Shown here one piece after another: positions 39,310 to 48,057 of a stretch of DNA of 57,977 nt. The translations under genes were made by a program, and so were the position numbers. Every line of letters starts with the position of its first letter. Within the stretch, counting starts at the first letter, position 1. The notes beneath the pieces are model-generated. The model was not told the DNA's origin. It searched no databases and saw only the letters and a list, made by a program, of their open reading frames with translations. Source of the DNA: Phycisphaeraceae bacterium (GTDB lineage Bacteria > Planctomycetota > Phycisphaerae > Phycisphaerales > Phycisphaeraceae); the NCBI GenBank assembly GCA_029260635.1, contig JAJDCW010000020.1, forward strand, positions 1-57,977, read 5' to 3'.

Positions 39310-40208
39310 CACAAGCAGCCGGCGCGACGCCCCCTGAACGCAAGGCTACCCAGATGAAATCGGAGCCGCGTGAAGCGTGGATCAGCCCCGCCACGGTCTC
39401 GGTGCTTATCCGCAAAGAACTGCGCGACGCGGTGCACAACCGCTGGTTTGTCAGCTACACCGCCGGGTTTACCGTGATGGCCCTGGGCGTGTCATACATG
39501 GCGCAGGTCGGCACGGGTTACTCGGGCTTCGCGGGATTCGGCCCAACTGCCGCGAGCATGATCAACCTGGTGCTGCTGCTTGTGCCGTTGATGGCGCTGA
39601 CACTGGGCTCGTCCAGCCTTGCGCTAGAGAGGGACCGGGGTATGTTGGCATATGTGCTGGCCCAGCCGGTCAATCGCGTCGAAGTCATCCTGGCGAAATT
39701 CCTGGGCCTGGCTATCGCTCTGCTGGGTGCCCTGGCCGCCGGGTTCGGGGCCGCGGCACTACTTATCGCGCGCCAGGCCGACGCCCAGCAAGTCGGGTTA
39801 TTTCTGAGACTTGTCGGATTCAGCGCGATGCTGGCGATTTCGATGCTGGCGGTAGGGATGATGATCGCCACTTTCATACGCAGCAGTGGTGCCGCGACCG
39901 GGGCTGCACTACTTGCCTGGCTGACATTCCTGCTGCTGGGCGACCTGGGGCTTATGGGTTCTGCCGTGATGTTCAGGATACAGACGCCGCAATTGTTTCT
40001 TACTGCGATCATTAACCCGACCGAGTGCTTTCGGTTGTCGGTCATCGGTGGATTCGATGCAACACTCGATGTCCTGGGGCCGGCGGGGCTGTACGCATCA
40101 AATACCTTCGGCCCACGGCTTCCGGTACTGCTCGCGGTAATTTTGGTTACGTGGACACTCGTACCCTTGATGCTGGCTGTATTTCGTTTCTCAAGGAAAC
40201 CTCTTTAA
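39306..40208 (+). CDS. nosY: NosY ABC-transporter permease
   Basis: Multi-TM ABC-2-type permease; 4-nt overlap with nosF. Confidence 0.88.
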   Translation: MTQAAGATPPERKATQMKSEPREAWISPATVSVLIRKELRDAVHNRWFVSYTAGFTVMALGVSYMAQVGTGYSGFAGFGPTAASMINLVLLLVPLMALTLGSSSLALERDRGMLAYVLAQPVNRVEVILAKFLGLAIALLGALAAGFGAAALLIARQADAQQVGLFLRLVGFSAMLAISMLAVGMMIATFIRSSGAATGAALLAWLTFLLLGDLGLMGSAVMFRIQTPQLFLTAIINPTECFRLSVIGGFDATLDVLGPAGLYASNTFGPRLPVLLAVILVTWTLVPLMLAVFRFSRKPL

Positions 40209-40210
40209 TC

Positions 40211-40738
40211 ATGAACATTAGATTTCCCTTACGCCCGACCGGTCTCACAATATTACTGACTTGTTGTATGGCACTGGTCTCCTGTACCGACGAACCGACA
40301 TTGGATCCGCCCGAAGTCCGATGGGGCCAGGATATCTGCTTCGAGTGTAGCATGATCCTGTCTGACGACCGTTATGCTGCGGCCGTGGTTACGATCCAAA
40401 TGGGCGAACGGCACGAATACCTTTACGATGACTTGGGCGAGATGCTGGCCCACCCGCCCAGTACCGAGGGAAATTTCAAACAATGGGCACGTGACAACCA
40501 GGCTCGCCAGTGGATCGACGCATCGTCGGCGTACTACGTCCGTAGCCGTCGTCTGCACACGCCCATGGGCTACGGCGTCGTAGCGTTTGCCAATCTGCAG
40601 GACGCTGAGGCTCTGCGTGATGAGACCGAGGGCGAACTGCTGGCCTTGAGTGATTTATCTAATACGGATCATCTCGGTCATGATGCCGCATCGGAAGATC
40701 AGCATGGTCACACCGTGCCAGCGAGGGATCGGCCGTGA
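40211..40738 (+). CDS. nosL: NosL copper lipoprotein
   Basis: Lipobox 'CMALVSC', 'CFECSMILSDDRYAAAVVT', NosL-like 'YDDLGEMLAH'. Confidence 0.85.
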   Translation: MNIRFPLRPTGLTILLTCCMALVSCTDEPTLDPPEVRWGQDICFECSMILSDDRYAAAVVTIQMGERHEYLYDDLGEMLAHPPSTEGNFKQWARDNQARQWIDASSAYYVRSRRLHTPMGYGVVAFANLQDAEALRDETEGELLALSDLSNTDHLGHDAASEDQHGHTVPARDRP

Positions 40739-41937
40739 CTCAGTTAACCGTTGGTGGCCGGGGGATAGATGAGAAGGGGTTGCCACTGCTGGACGCGGGA
40801 TTCCGTCCGTTTTTCCTCGCCGCCGCCGGGTTCGCGATCGTGACCGTTTTAGCATGGACGTTCATTTATACCTTCGGATGGGCGCTGCCGTTGCAAGGCC
40901 TGTCACCGTTTCACTGGCACGCCCACGAGATGGTCTACGGCTATGGGATCGCGGTCGTCGCCGGCTTCCTGTTGACTGCCATCGAACGCTGGACTGGCGT
41001 GCCCCGCCTCCGTGGCCCAAGCCTGATCACATTGATCTCGCTTTGGACGGTCCCCCGTGTGATGTGGCTGTTCGGCACGAGTTTCATCGCCCTCGCGGCA
41101 ATATTTGACATCACATTTGTCGTCGTACTGGCGGTGCTGATAGGCCGTTCCGTCTTTAAGTCTCGGCAATGGCATCAGCTTGGCATACTCATCAAGCTGT
41201 CGCTGTTCAGCGTAGGGCAGGTCTGTTTTTATCTTGGTGCCTTGGGTGTCTGGATCGATGGGGCACGCGTCGGGGTGTATCTTGGTCTATATATGATGAT
41301 TGGTTTGATCCTGACCGTGGCACGTCGGGTAGTGCCGATGTTTATCAAGAACGGTGTGGATCGTCCGGTCCGGTTGTACAATCCTCGCTGGCTCGCATTT
41401 ATCTTGCTGGCCCTGTTCGTCCTTTTCTTTATCGCCGCACTGTTTCAATTAACACCACGACTGGTCGGCGGGCTGTCGCTTGCCTTATTCCTCGGCCATG
41501 CCGTTCAAATTATAGGCTGGTACACCAACGCGATATGGCGTAAGCCCTTGTTATGGAGCCTGTACCTGTCGATTGTATGGATCGACCTCGGATTCCTCTT
41601 GTTCGCGATGAGCAGCTTTGGTTGGGCCCCGTACTTTGTGGCGCTACACGCGATGGCTTACGGCGGCATCGGATTGGTGACCTTATCCATGATGGCAAGG
41701 ATATCACTCGGCCATACCAACAGGAGCATCCATCACCCGCCAACGGCGACCGTTATAGCGCTGGTCTGTATCACGACGGGCGCGGTCGTCCGCGTGTTAT
41801 TCCCATGGTGGATGCCAGAGACTTACAGAATCTGGATTGCGGCCTCACAGCTATTGTGGCTGATTGCTTTTTCGGCCTTTCTGTTTGCATTCGCAAAGAT
41901 CCTATTTGTATCAAGTGCCAATGTAATCCGCACATGA
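40735..41937 (+). CDS. nnrS: NnrS-family haem/copper membrane protein
   Basis: 'LLDAGFRPFFLAAAGFAIVTVLAW', 'HWHAHEMVYGYGIAVVAGFLLTAIERWTG', 'RRVVPMFIKNGV'. Confidence 0.9.
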   Translation: MTQLTVGGRGIDEKGLPLLDAGFRPFFLAAAGFAIVTVLAWTFIYTFGWALPLQGLSPFHWHAHEMVYGYGIAVVAGFLLTAIERWTGVPRLRGPSLITLISLWTVPRVMWLFGTSFIALAAIFDITFVVVLAVLIGRSVFKSRQWHQLGILIKLSLFSVGQVCFYLGALGVWIDGARVGVYLGLYMMIGLILTVARRVVPMFIKNGVDRPVRLYNPRWLAFILLALFVLFFIAALFQLTPRLVGGLSLALFLGHAVQIIGWYTNAIWRKPLLWSLYLSIVWIDLGFLLFAMSSFGWAPYFVALHAMAYGGIGLVTLSMMARISLGHTNRSIHHPPTATVIALVCITTGAVVRVLFPWWMPETYRIWIAASQLLWLIAFSAFLFAFAKILFVSSANVIRT

Positions 41938-42339
41938 AGATTAAATCGAATTCTGTAATTACAATATGTGTGCTGGTAATTTAGTTGATCGTGACCACGG
42001 ATTACCAAGATTCAAAAATAAGGTGCCATCCCGGGGGTTGATTGTATGCTTTCTGAACACACGATCTTTTACATGGCATATTTCCGTCTTGCCATGACCC
42101 ATCTACTCGAAGGCGAATTTAGTCTGGTGATTGCTAAAAAACCTCTTTTTCACATCATATTTACATGAGGGCTCTTAGCCCTCACCCATCAACCAAAGCC
42201 CCTGTTCAGATCTTCTATGGTCTCAGGCGGGGGGTCTTATCAATGAGGTAATGTGCCATATCGCCTACCCATCCAAAATCACCGCCAAATCTGACATGAC
42301 CAGACCCAACCACACCACCTTCACCCCCAGGAGCACGAG

Positions 42340-42579
42340 ATGAAGATTCTCTACATCAACAACCACGGCGCCGGCTTCGCAGACCACATCTAGATTGACA
42401 ATCAGACCACCGTAGAAAATCTATTCTCTGAAAGAATGCCCGGCTGTAGTGCTGCGTATTACTTGATCCGTGTCAACCGTCAGCCCGTCGGACGAGATCA
42501 AGTCCTCCAGGAAGGCGACCGCGTGTCCATCACACCCACCAAGATCGAGGGTACCGCTCTGCCGGCAGTGGCTGCCTAG
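42340..42579 (+). pseudogene. ThiS/MoaD-like beta-grasp (ubiquitin-like fold) small protein, interrupted by one in-frame TAG
   Basis: Translation [81 protein letters not shown]-like 'aggagc' 5' of ATG; stop at 42391-42393. Confidence 0.6.
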
Positions 42580-43390
42580 GCTAGAGAACCAGGCGATGGC
42601 TGAAGATCAGGGTTGCGTCGAAGCTGCTGGCGTAGGTTCGCAGTATGTGGACCGTGCACAAAGGCATACCGAGCAGGTTTGTGTCAGTTCCTGCAAGCGT
42701 TGGGGTGGATTGTGAAGTTGGTGTGGACTGTGAAGCCAGATCAGGAATCGAGTTGATCGACGAGCATGATCATCCGTATGAAGCATCACAGATTACCTGC
42801 CGTAGCCGGCTCGCGGGTCTGCTCAAGCATTACGAACGACGCGCTGCCAGACAAATAGAGCTTCTCTGCTTATCCGGTATTTCTCACCCACTGCTTACTC
42901 CAGGGACCTCCATGCGACCGGTTCGGCCATTCCCTACGTCAGTGTGCCGGACAAAGTGGTGATGAATGACTATTGCCACCGTATATCGCAAGCTACACCA
43001 TTGCCCTTGCACTACTCGATGGAGCCTGGGCAATACTTTGCGGGCCTGGAATATCTAGATCTCGGGCATGTCGGAGTGCCGGTCGCGGGCCAGACAGAGC
43101 AACATTGCGTTGCAGCGACAAGCCCACACATCGCCCGCCGAAGCTCCCACCACGCAAACCTAGCACCTGGGCCAGATAAGAAGCTCAAATTCAGATGGAG
43201 ATAAGCTAATCACACGTTTGTTGATCCGACGCATGACATCGGGCTCATCCTAAGAGCAGTCAATGCCAGAGCTGACATGTCAAAAAGATCGCCGGAGCAA
43301 AATGGGATACAGAAGGGGGATACGGATATGAAGTGCCCAATATGGGATACGGGGAAAATCTCGTAAATGCTACCTCTAAAATAGGTTGTC

Positions 43391-43434
43391 AATCGGGGTG
43401 ACATGATTCGAACATGCGACCTCTTCGTCCCGAA
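43391..43434 (-). repeat. Putative att site within tRNA-Pro (direct repeat copy 2)
   Basis: 43/44 identical to 22108-22151. Confidence 0.9.
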
Positions 43435-43466
43435 CGAAGCACTCTACCAAGCTGAGCTACACCCCG
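43393..43466 (-). tRNA. tRNA-Pro (anticodon CGG)
   Basis: Reverse complement folds as cloverleaf: CGGGGTG...CACCCCG acceptor stem, anticodon arm CTTCG-TTCGGGA-CGAAG, T-loop GTTCGAATC, discriminator A; 74 nt. Confidence 0.95.
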
Positions 43467-43599
43467 AGTGGTGTATGCGACCTGCTGATTAACCGGGCCG
43501 ATCGGCTATATCAGATTATCAGATCGAGGGAAGTGAAACAATGGTTTGGCTGAGGTTTTCCCCACTTTATTTATGCGCAAGGTAGTTGTGGGAGGCAAA

Positions 43600-43635
43600 A
43601 TAAAAAGAGCCCACGCGTGGCGCGTCGTGGGCTCT
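43600..43635 (-). terminator. Rho-independent terminator downstream of purC
   Basis: AGAGCCCACG/CGTGGGCTCT stem followed (minus strand) by TTTTTA. Confidence 0.8.
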
Positions 43636-43744
43636 GGGAGAATCGGTCTGCCCGGTGGGCACCGATTGCAGGCTGGTTTTGATACTCACCCCGTAACGGC
43701 TACCCATGTGTGACTCGGCGTTGACACCGAGAGACATCATCTTA

Positions 43745-44680
43745 TTAACTGCCGGTGAGTTCGTCGAACGCTTGCTGATATTTATTCAGCGTCTTGGTGA
43801 CGACTTCGTTTGGCAGTTCTAAGCCGGGGGGCATTTTATTCCATCGGCCGGCATCTACCAACTCTTGAAGATAATTCCGGACAATCTGTTTGTCGAAACT
43901 CGGCTGGTCCTGTCCGGGTTTGTATTGATCGGCGGGCCAGAAGCGTGAGCTGTCGGGCGTGAGCGCTTCATCGATGAGGATCGGTTCGTCGCCGCCGTCG
44001 ATGGGGATGCCGAACTCAAACTTGGTGTCGGCGAGGATGATGCCACGCTGCTTGGCGTAGTCGTGCGCCATCTTGTAGATGTCGAGTGACAAAGTCTTTA
44101 GCTTCGTCATCAGGGGTTCGCCGACCAGTTCGCAGGCCGTTTCGAAGCTGATGTTTTCGTCGTGGCCCTCGTCTTCTTTGGTCGCCGGGGTGAAGATCGG
44201 TTCAGGGAGCTTGTCGCACTGGGTCAGGCCGACGGGGAGCGGGACGCCGCAGACCGATTGGGACTTTTGATATTCCTTCCAGCCTGAGCCGGCGAGGTAG
44301 CCGCGGACGACACATTCGATGGGGACGACCTTGGCGCGTCGACCGACCATGACCCGGCCCCGGAGCTGATCGACCTGTTCGTCGGTGAGCCCGGCCACGT
44401 CGGCGGGGTCGGTGGAAATCAGGTGGTGTTCGAGCTGGCCCTTGAAGTGCTCGGCGATCATGTCAAACCAGAAGGTGCTGATTTTTGTGAGCATGACGCC
44501 CTTGCCGGGGATGCCGTTACGCATCACGACGTCGAAGGCGGAGACGCGGTCGGACGCGATGATCAGCAGGGCTGGCTGGCCCGATTTGGTTTCGCACTGG
44601 TAGATGTCGCGGACCTTGCCTTGGCGTCGGCCTTTCAGCGGGAGGTCGGTGGATAATACGGCTTCACTCATGGTCTGCAT
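43745..44680 (-). CDS. purC: Phosphoribosylaminoimidazole-succinocarboxamide synthase
   Basis: 'GKVRDIYQ', 'LIIASDRVSAFDVVM', 'ECVVRGYLAGSGWKEY', 'GIILADTKFEFG'. Confidence 0.95.
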   Translation of the reverse strand: MQTMSEAVLSTDLPLKGRRQGKVRDIYQCETKSGQPALLIIASDRVSAFDVVMRNGIPGKGVMLTKISTFWFDMIAEHFKGQLEHHLISTDPADVAGLTDEQVDQLRGRVMVGRRAKVVPIECVVRGYLAGSGWKEYQKSQSVCGVPLPVGLTQCDKLPEPIFTPATKEDEGHDENISFETACELVGEPLMTKLKTLSLDIYKMAHDYAKQRGIILADTKFEFGIPIDGGDEPILIDEALTPDSSRFWPADQYKPGQDQPSFDKQIVRNYLQELVDAGRWNKMPPGLELPNEVVTKTLNKYQQAFDELTGS

Positions 44681-44889
44681 CCCTGATACTCCGGGTTGAG
44701 GATTGGACGATCTGAGGCGCTAAGAGTGACGTATGTTAGGCCCGGTTTCAAGTGGGTGGAAAACCTGTCGGTAAGCCGGGTTAAGTGGGTGCGCACTTGG
44801 CTGTGCCGGGGCGGCAGGGGGCGGCGTAGAAACTATATAAGAGCTACTCGGGCGGTCACAACTCAAAAATTGACACCAACCCCATTTAA

Positions 44890-44906
44890 TTGTTGACACA
44901 ACTAAT
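44890..44906. promoter_or_regulatory. Operator-like box 1, overlapping the -35 of the marR promoter
   Basis: TTGTTGACACAACTAAT; 15/17 identical to box at 45484-45500. Confidence 0.6.
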
Positions 44907-44921
44907 GTCTAAACGTATAAT
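44893..44921 (+). promoter_or_regulatory. Consensus sigma70-like promoter
   Basis: TTGACA, 17-bp spacer, TATAAT. Confidence 0.7.
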
Positions 44922-44961
44922 ATGTCGATAGTGAATCGGGGCTAGCCCCAAGGAGAGACTG

Positions 44962-45441
44962 ATGGCCTTGTCGTTGTTGCAGCAGGAGATCAAGCAGACA
45001 CGCCCGTTCGCCAACCCGGCGGCGGAGGCATACCTGAACCTGGCGCGGACGTTCGGCCTGCTGTCCTGCTCGATGGAGCGGTTATTTAAGGGCTACGGCC
45101 TGTCCTCGGCGGGGTACAACGTGCTTCGGATCCTGCGTGGGGCGAAGAAAGACGGCGACGACATGCTGCCGACGCTCGAGGTGGCGCAACGGCTGGTCAG
45201 CCCGGTCCCTGATGTGACCCGGCTGATTGATCGGCTCATCCGTGACGGGCTGGTGACCCGACACCGGGGGGATGAGGACCGGCGGGTGGTCCATGTGGCG
45301 ATCACCGTCAAGGCCCAGGCCCTGCTACGCAAGGTTGACAAGCCTGTCCTGACCCACCACGACGATACGCTTGGTCGGCTTAGTAAGGCCGAACTCAAAG
45401 AACTTATCCGATTGCTGGAAAAGACCCGTAGGACGATGTGA
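44962..45441 (+). CDS. MarR-family transcriptional regulator
   Basis: Winged-helix 'VAQRLVSPVPDVTRLIDRLIRDGLVTRHRGDEDRRVVHVAITVKAQALL'. Confidence 0.88.
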   Translation: MALSLLQQEIKQTRPFANPAAEAYLNLARTFGLLSCSMERLFKGYGLSSAGYNVLRILRGAKKDGDDMLPTLEVAQRLVSPVPDVTRLIDRLIRDGLVTRHRGDEDRRVVHVAITVKAQALLRKVDKPVLTHHDDTLGRLSKAELKELIRLLEKTRRTM

Positions 45442-45483
45442 GCCACGGGGTCTGTAGCTTAAGGTTTTGGTTTAACTAGATAA

Positions 45484-45500
45484 TTGTTTAAACAACTAAT
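45484..45500. promoter_or_regulatory. Operator-like box 2 upstream of doxX
   Basis: TTGTTTAAACAACTAAT with palindromic core TTGTTTAAACAA. Confidence 0.6.
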
Positions 45501-45514
45501 TGAAAGGGCGTGAC

Positions 45515-45973
45515 ATGTTACAGATCAGAGATTCGTGGCGGCGGGGGATGATGGACGCGGGGCTATTAGGGATGCGGCTGATGCTCGGGGTGGTGTTTAT
45601 GTATCACGGGGCACAGAAGCTCTTCGGCGCATTCGGCGGGCACGGTATCGAGGGGTTCACCGGGTTCCTGGAATCGCTGGGGATGCCGCTGCCTACGCTG
45701 AACGCTTACATGGCGGGCGGGACGGAATTCTTTGGTGGGTTGCTGCTCTTGGTCGGCCTGGGGACACGACTGGTGAGCGTCCCGGTCGCCTTCACCATGC
45801 TCATCGCGGTCTTCATGGTACATGGCAGCGCATTTGGGGCACAGAACAACGGCATGGAGTACCCGTTGACCCTCGCTGTGGTCACCCTGGGCATCGGTCT
45901 GATCGGCCCGGGTCGGCTTTCGCTGGATCATGTGTGGATGCGTTCGTGCACGGCTAAGACCGATTCTGTGTGA
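45515..45973 (+). CDS. DoxX-family membrane protein
   Basis: 'GLLGMRLMLGVVFMYHGAQKLFGAFGGHGIEGFTGFLESLGMPLP'. Confidence 0.88.
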   Translation: MLQIRDSWRRGMMDAGLLGMRLMLGVVFMYHGAQKLFGAFGGHGIEGFTGFLESLGMPLPTLNAYMAGGTEFFGGLLLLVGLGTRLVSVPVAFTMLIAVFMVHGSAFGAQNNGMEYPLTLAVVTLGIGLIGPGRLSLDHVWMRSCTAKTDSV

Positions 45974-46045
45974 TCCGTTTTGTTCTTCAGTGGCCGTTCG
46001 ATGTCTGGTCACACTCAAGATGTTTTAACGTCAAGGAGAATCATC

Positions 46046-46765
46046 ATGACTCAGTCAACAGAGGCCGGTATCAGGTTATTGCCGGGTGCCGATCGCGGCA
46101 CGACGCAACTTGGGTGGCTGCATAGCCGGCACTCGTTCTCCTTCGGGCAGTTCTATGACCCGCAGAAGATGGGCTTCCGGAGCCTGCGGGTGATCAATGA
46201 CGACGTGATCTCGCCGGGCGCGGGGTTCGGCGAGCACGGGCACGACAACATGGAGATCCTGACCTGGATGGTGGATGGGGCGTTACGGCACGGCGACAGC
46301 CTGGATAACTCACGACGCCTGGAGCCCGGGGAGTTGCAAGCGATGTCTGCGGGATCGGGTATCCGCCACAGCGAGTACAACGACTCGAAGACAGATACGG
46401 CTCGGTTGCTTCAGATTTGGATCGAGCCGAGGCACCGAGATGTTGAGCCCCGTTATGACCAGAAGCGATTTGATGCAGAATGCCGGCATAACCGTTGGCA
46501 GACACTTGCGTCGGGGTGTGGCACGGACGGTGCGTTGCCGATCGGTCAGGACGCAGAGATGCGCGTGGCGGATATGGATGCCAGCGTGTCGTTGGTGGTG
46601 GAAACCGAATCAAGCAGATACGGCTACGTGCAAGTCGTGTCCGGTTCGGTCCGAGTAGAGGGGCGCACCCTCACAGAAGGCGATGCGTTCAGCACCGAAG
46701 CTGGCACGGATGTCATCATCGAGGCGGCCAACGCGTCGCAGGTGATCTGGTTTGATCTGGGATGA
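46046..46765 (+). CDS. Pirin-family protein
   Basis: 'LHSRHSFSFGQFYDPQKMGFRSLRVINDDVISPGAGFGEHGHDNMEILTWMVDGALRHGDSLDN'. Confidence 0.92.
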   Translation: MTQSTEAGIRLLPGADRGTTQLGWLHSRHSFSFGQFYDPQKMGFRSLRVINDDVISPGAGFGEHGHDNMEILTWMVDGALRHGDSLDNSRRLEPGELQAMSAGSGIRHSEYNDSKTDTARLLQIWIEPRHRDVEPRYDQKRFDAECRHNRWQTLASGCGTDGALPIGQDAEMRVADMDASVSLVVETESSRYGYVQVVSGSVRVEGRTLTEGDAFSTEAGTDVIIEAANASQVIWFDLG

Positions 46766-46776
46766 CTCAGAAGGGC

Positions 46777-47790
46777 TTAGAACTGACGGAGGAAACGCAC
46801 GTCGTTCTCGAAGAGCCAGCGGATGTCGCGGATCTCGTACTTGCGCATGGCCAGGCGTTCGATGCCCAGGCCGAAGGCGAAGCCGGTCCACTCCTCGGGG
46901 TCGTAGCCCACGGCCTCGAAGACGGCGGGGTCGACCATGCCGCAGCCGCCGACCTCCATCCACTCCTCGCCCTTGCCCAGGTCCATCTTCACGTAAAGTT
47001 CGGCGGAGGGTTCGGTGAAGGGGAAGTAGCTGGGGACGAGTTTCACGTCCGCGTCCTTGCCCCAGTAGGCGTGGGCGAACTGGATCAGGGTGGTCTTCAG
47101 GTCCACCATGCTGACGTTGCGGTCGACGTAGAGGCCTTCGATCTGGTGGAACATCGAGTAGTGGGTCGCGTCGTGTTCGTCAGGCCGATAGACACGGCCG
47201 GTCGAGACGATGCGGATCGGTGGCTTGGTCTGTTCCATCACACGGATCTGCACGGTCGATGTCTGCGACCGCATGAGTAGCGGGTTATCGCCGTCCGGGT
47301 CGGTCAGGTAGAAGTTGTCCAGCGGGTCGCGCGCGGGGTGCTGCTGGGGGATATTCAATGCGACGAAGTTGTGGTGCTCGTCTTCGACTTCCGGGCCGGT
47401 GACGGCGTCGAAACCCATCCGGCCGAACACTTCGATCAATTCGTCCACGGTCTGTGTGATGATGTGCTGTCGGCCAAGCCTCGGCGGGGCGCCGGGTTCG
47501 GTCACATCTAAAAGTGGCTTGCGGCTTGAAGTTTGAGTCTTGGGGTCCGCGCCGAGCGAGTGTTTCTTCTGGTCGAAGCTTTCTTCAAGGCTCTGACGTA
47601 GCGCGTTGGCGCGTTGGCCGAACTCGCGTTTCTGGTCCTTGGGGACTTCCTTGAGCAGGCCCATGAGCGATTTGAGAGCGCCCTTGGAGCCCAGGTACTT
47701 GATGCGGAACGCTTCGAGCTGTTCAGCTGAGGATACAGCGGCGAGGTCGGCGGCGGATTCGGACTGTAGTTGGTCGATTCGGTGCGGCAT
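46777..47790 (-). CDS. pheS: Phenylalanine-tRNA ligase alpha subunit
   Basis: 'RIVSTGRVYRPDEHDATHYSMFHQIEGLYVD', 'GWMEVGGCGMVDPAVFEAVG'-type motif, 'AFGLGIERLAMRKY'. Confidence 0.95.
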   Translation of the reverse strand: MPHRIDQLQSESAADLAAVSSAEQLEAFRIKYLGSKGALKSLMGLLKEVPKDQKREFGQRANALRQSLEESFDQKKHSLGADPKTQTSSRKPLLDVTEPGAPPRLGRQHIITQTVDELIEVFGRMGFDAVTGPEVEDEHHNFVALNIPQQHPARDPLDNFYLTDPDGDNPLLMRSQTSTVQIRVMEQTKPPIRIVSTGRVYRPDEHDATHYSMFHQIEGLYVDRNVSMVDLKTTLIQFAHAYWGKDADVKLVPSYFPFTEPSAELYVKMDLGKGEEWMEVGGCGMVDPAVFEAVGYDPEEWTGFAFGLGIERLAMRKYEIRDIRWLFENDVRFLRQF

Positions 47791-48057
47791 CAGGCCGGTA
47801 AGGATACACGATCCAGTGCACCGGGAGTGGGTCAAAGGTGCCATCGTCAGGATCGGTACGGTCTGCCTATCTTCCGCCCCGTGTGGGAGATCACCAGGTC
47901 TGTTGATCTGGGGCAACATCCACCCCAGACTGGGTTATTCGGACCCGGACAATATCACGCGTAAATATTTATCATTAAATGATATATGGATATTTATGGT
48001 CTTGGGTATCGCGATTGAAGCTCTCTGGCACGGACACGAGGTGTTCAGGAGTTTCCA

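Noticed and set aside
42173-42196. Hairpin TGAGGGCT-CTT-AGCCCTCA downstream of nnrS as a terminator
   Set aside because: Perfect 8-bp stem but no T-run on the plus strand and ~240 bp beyond the nnrS stop; too weak to call.
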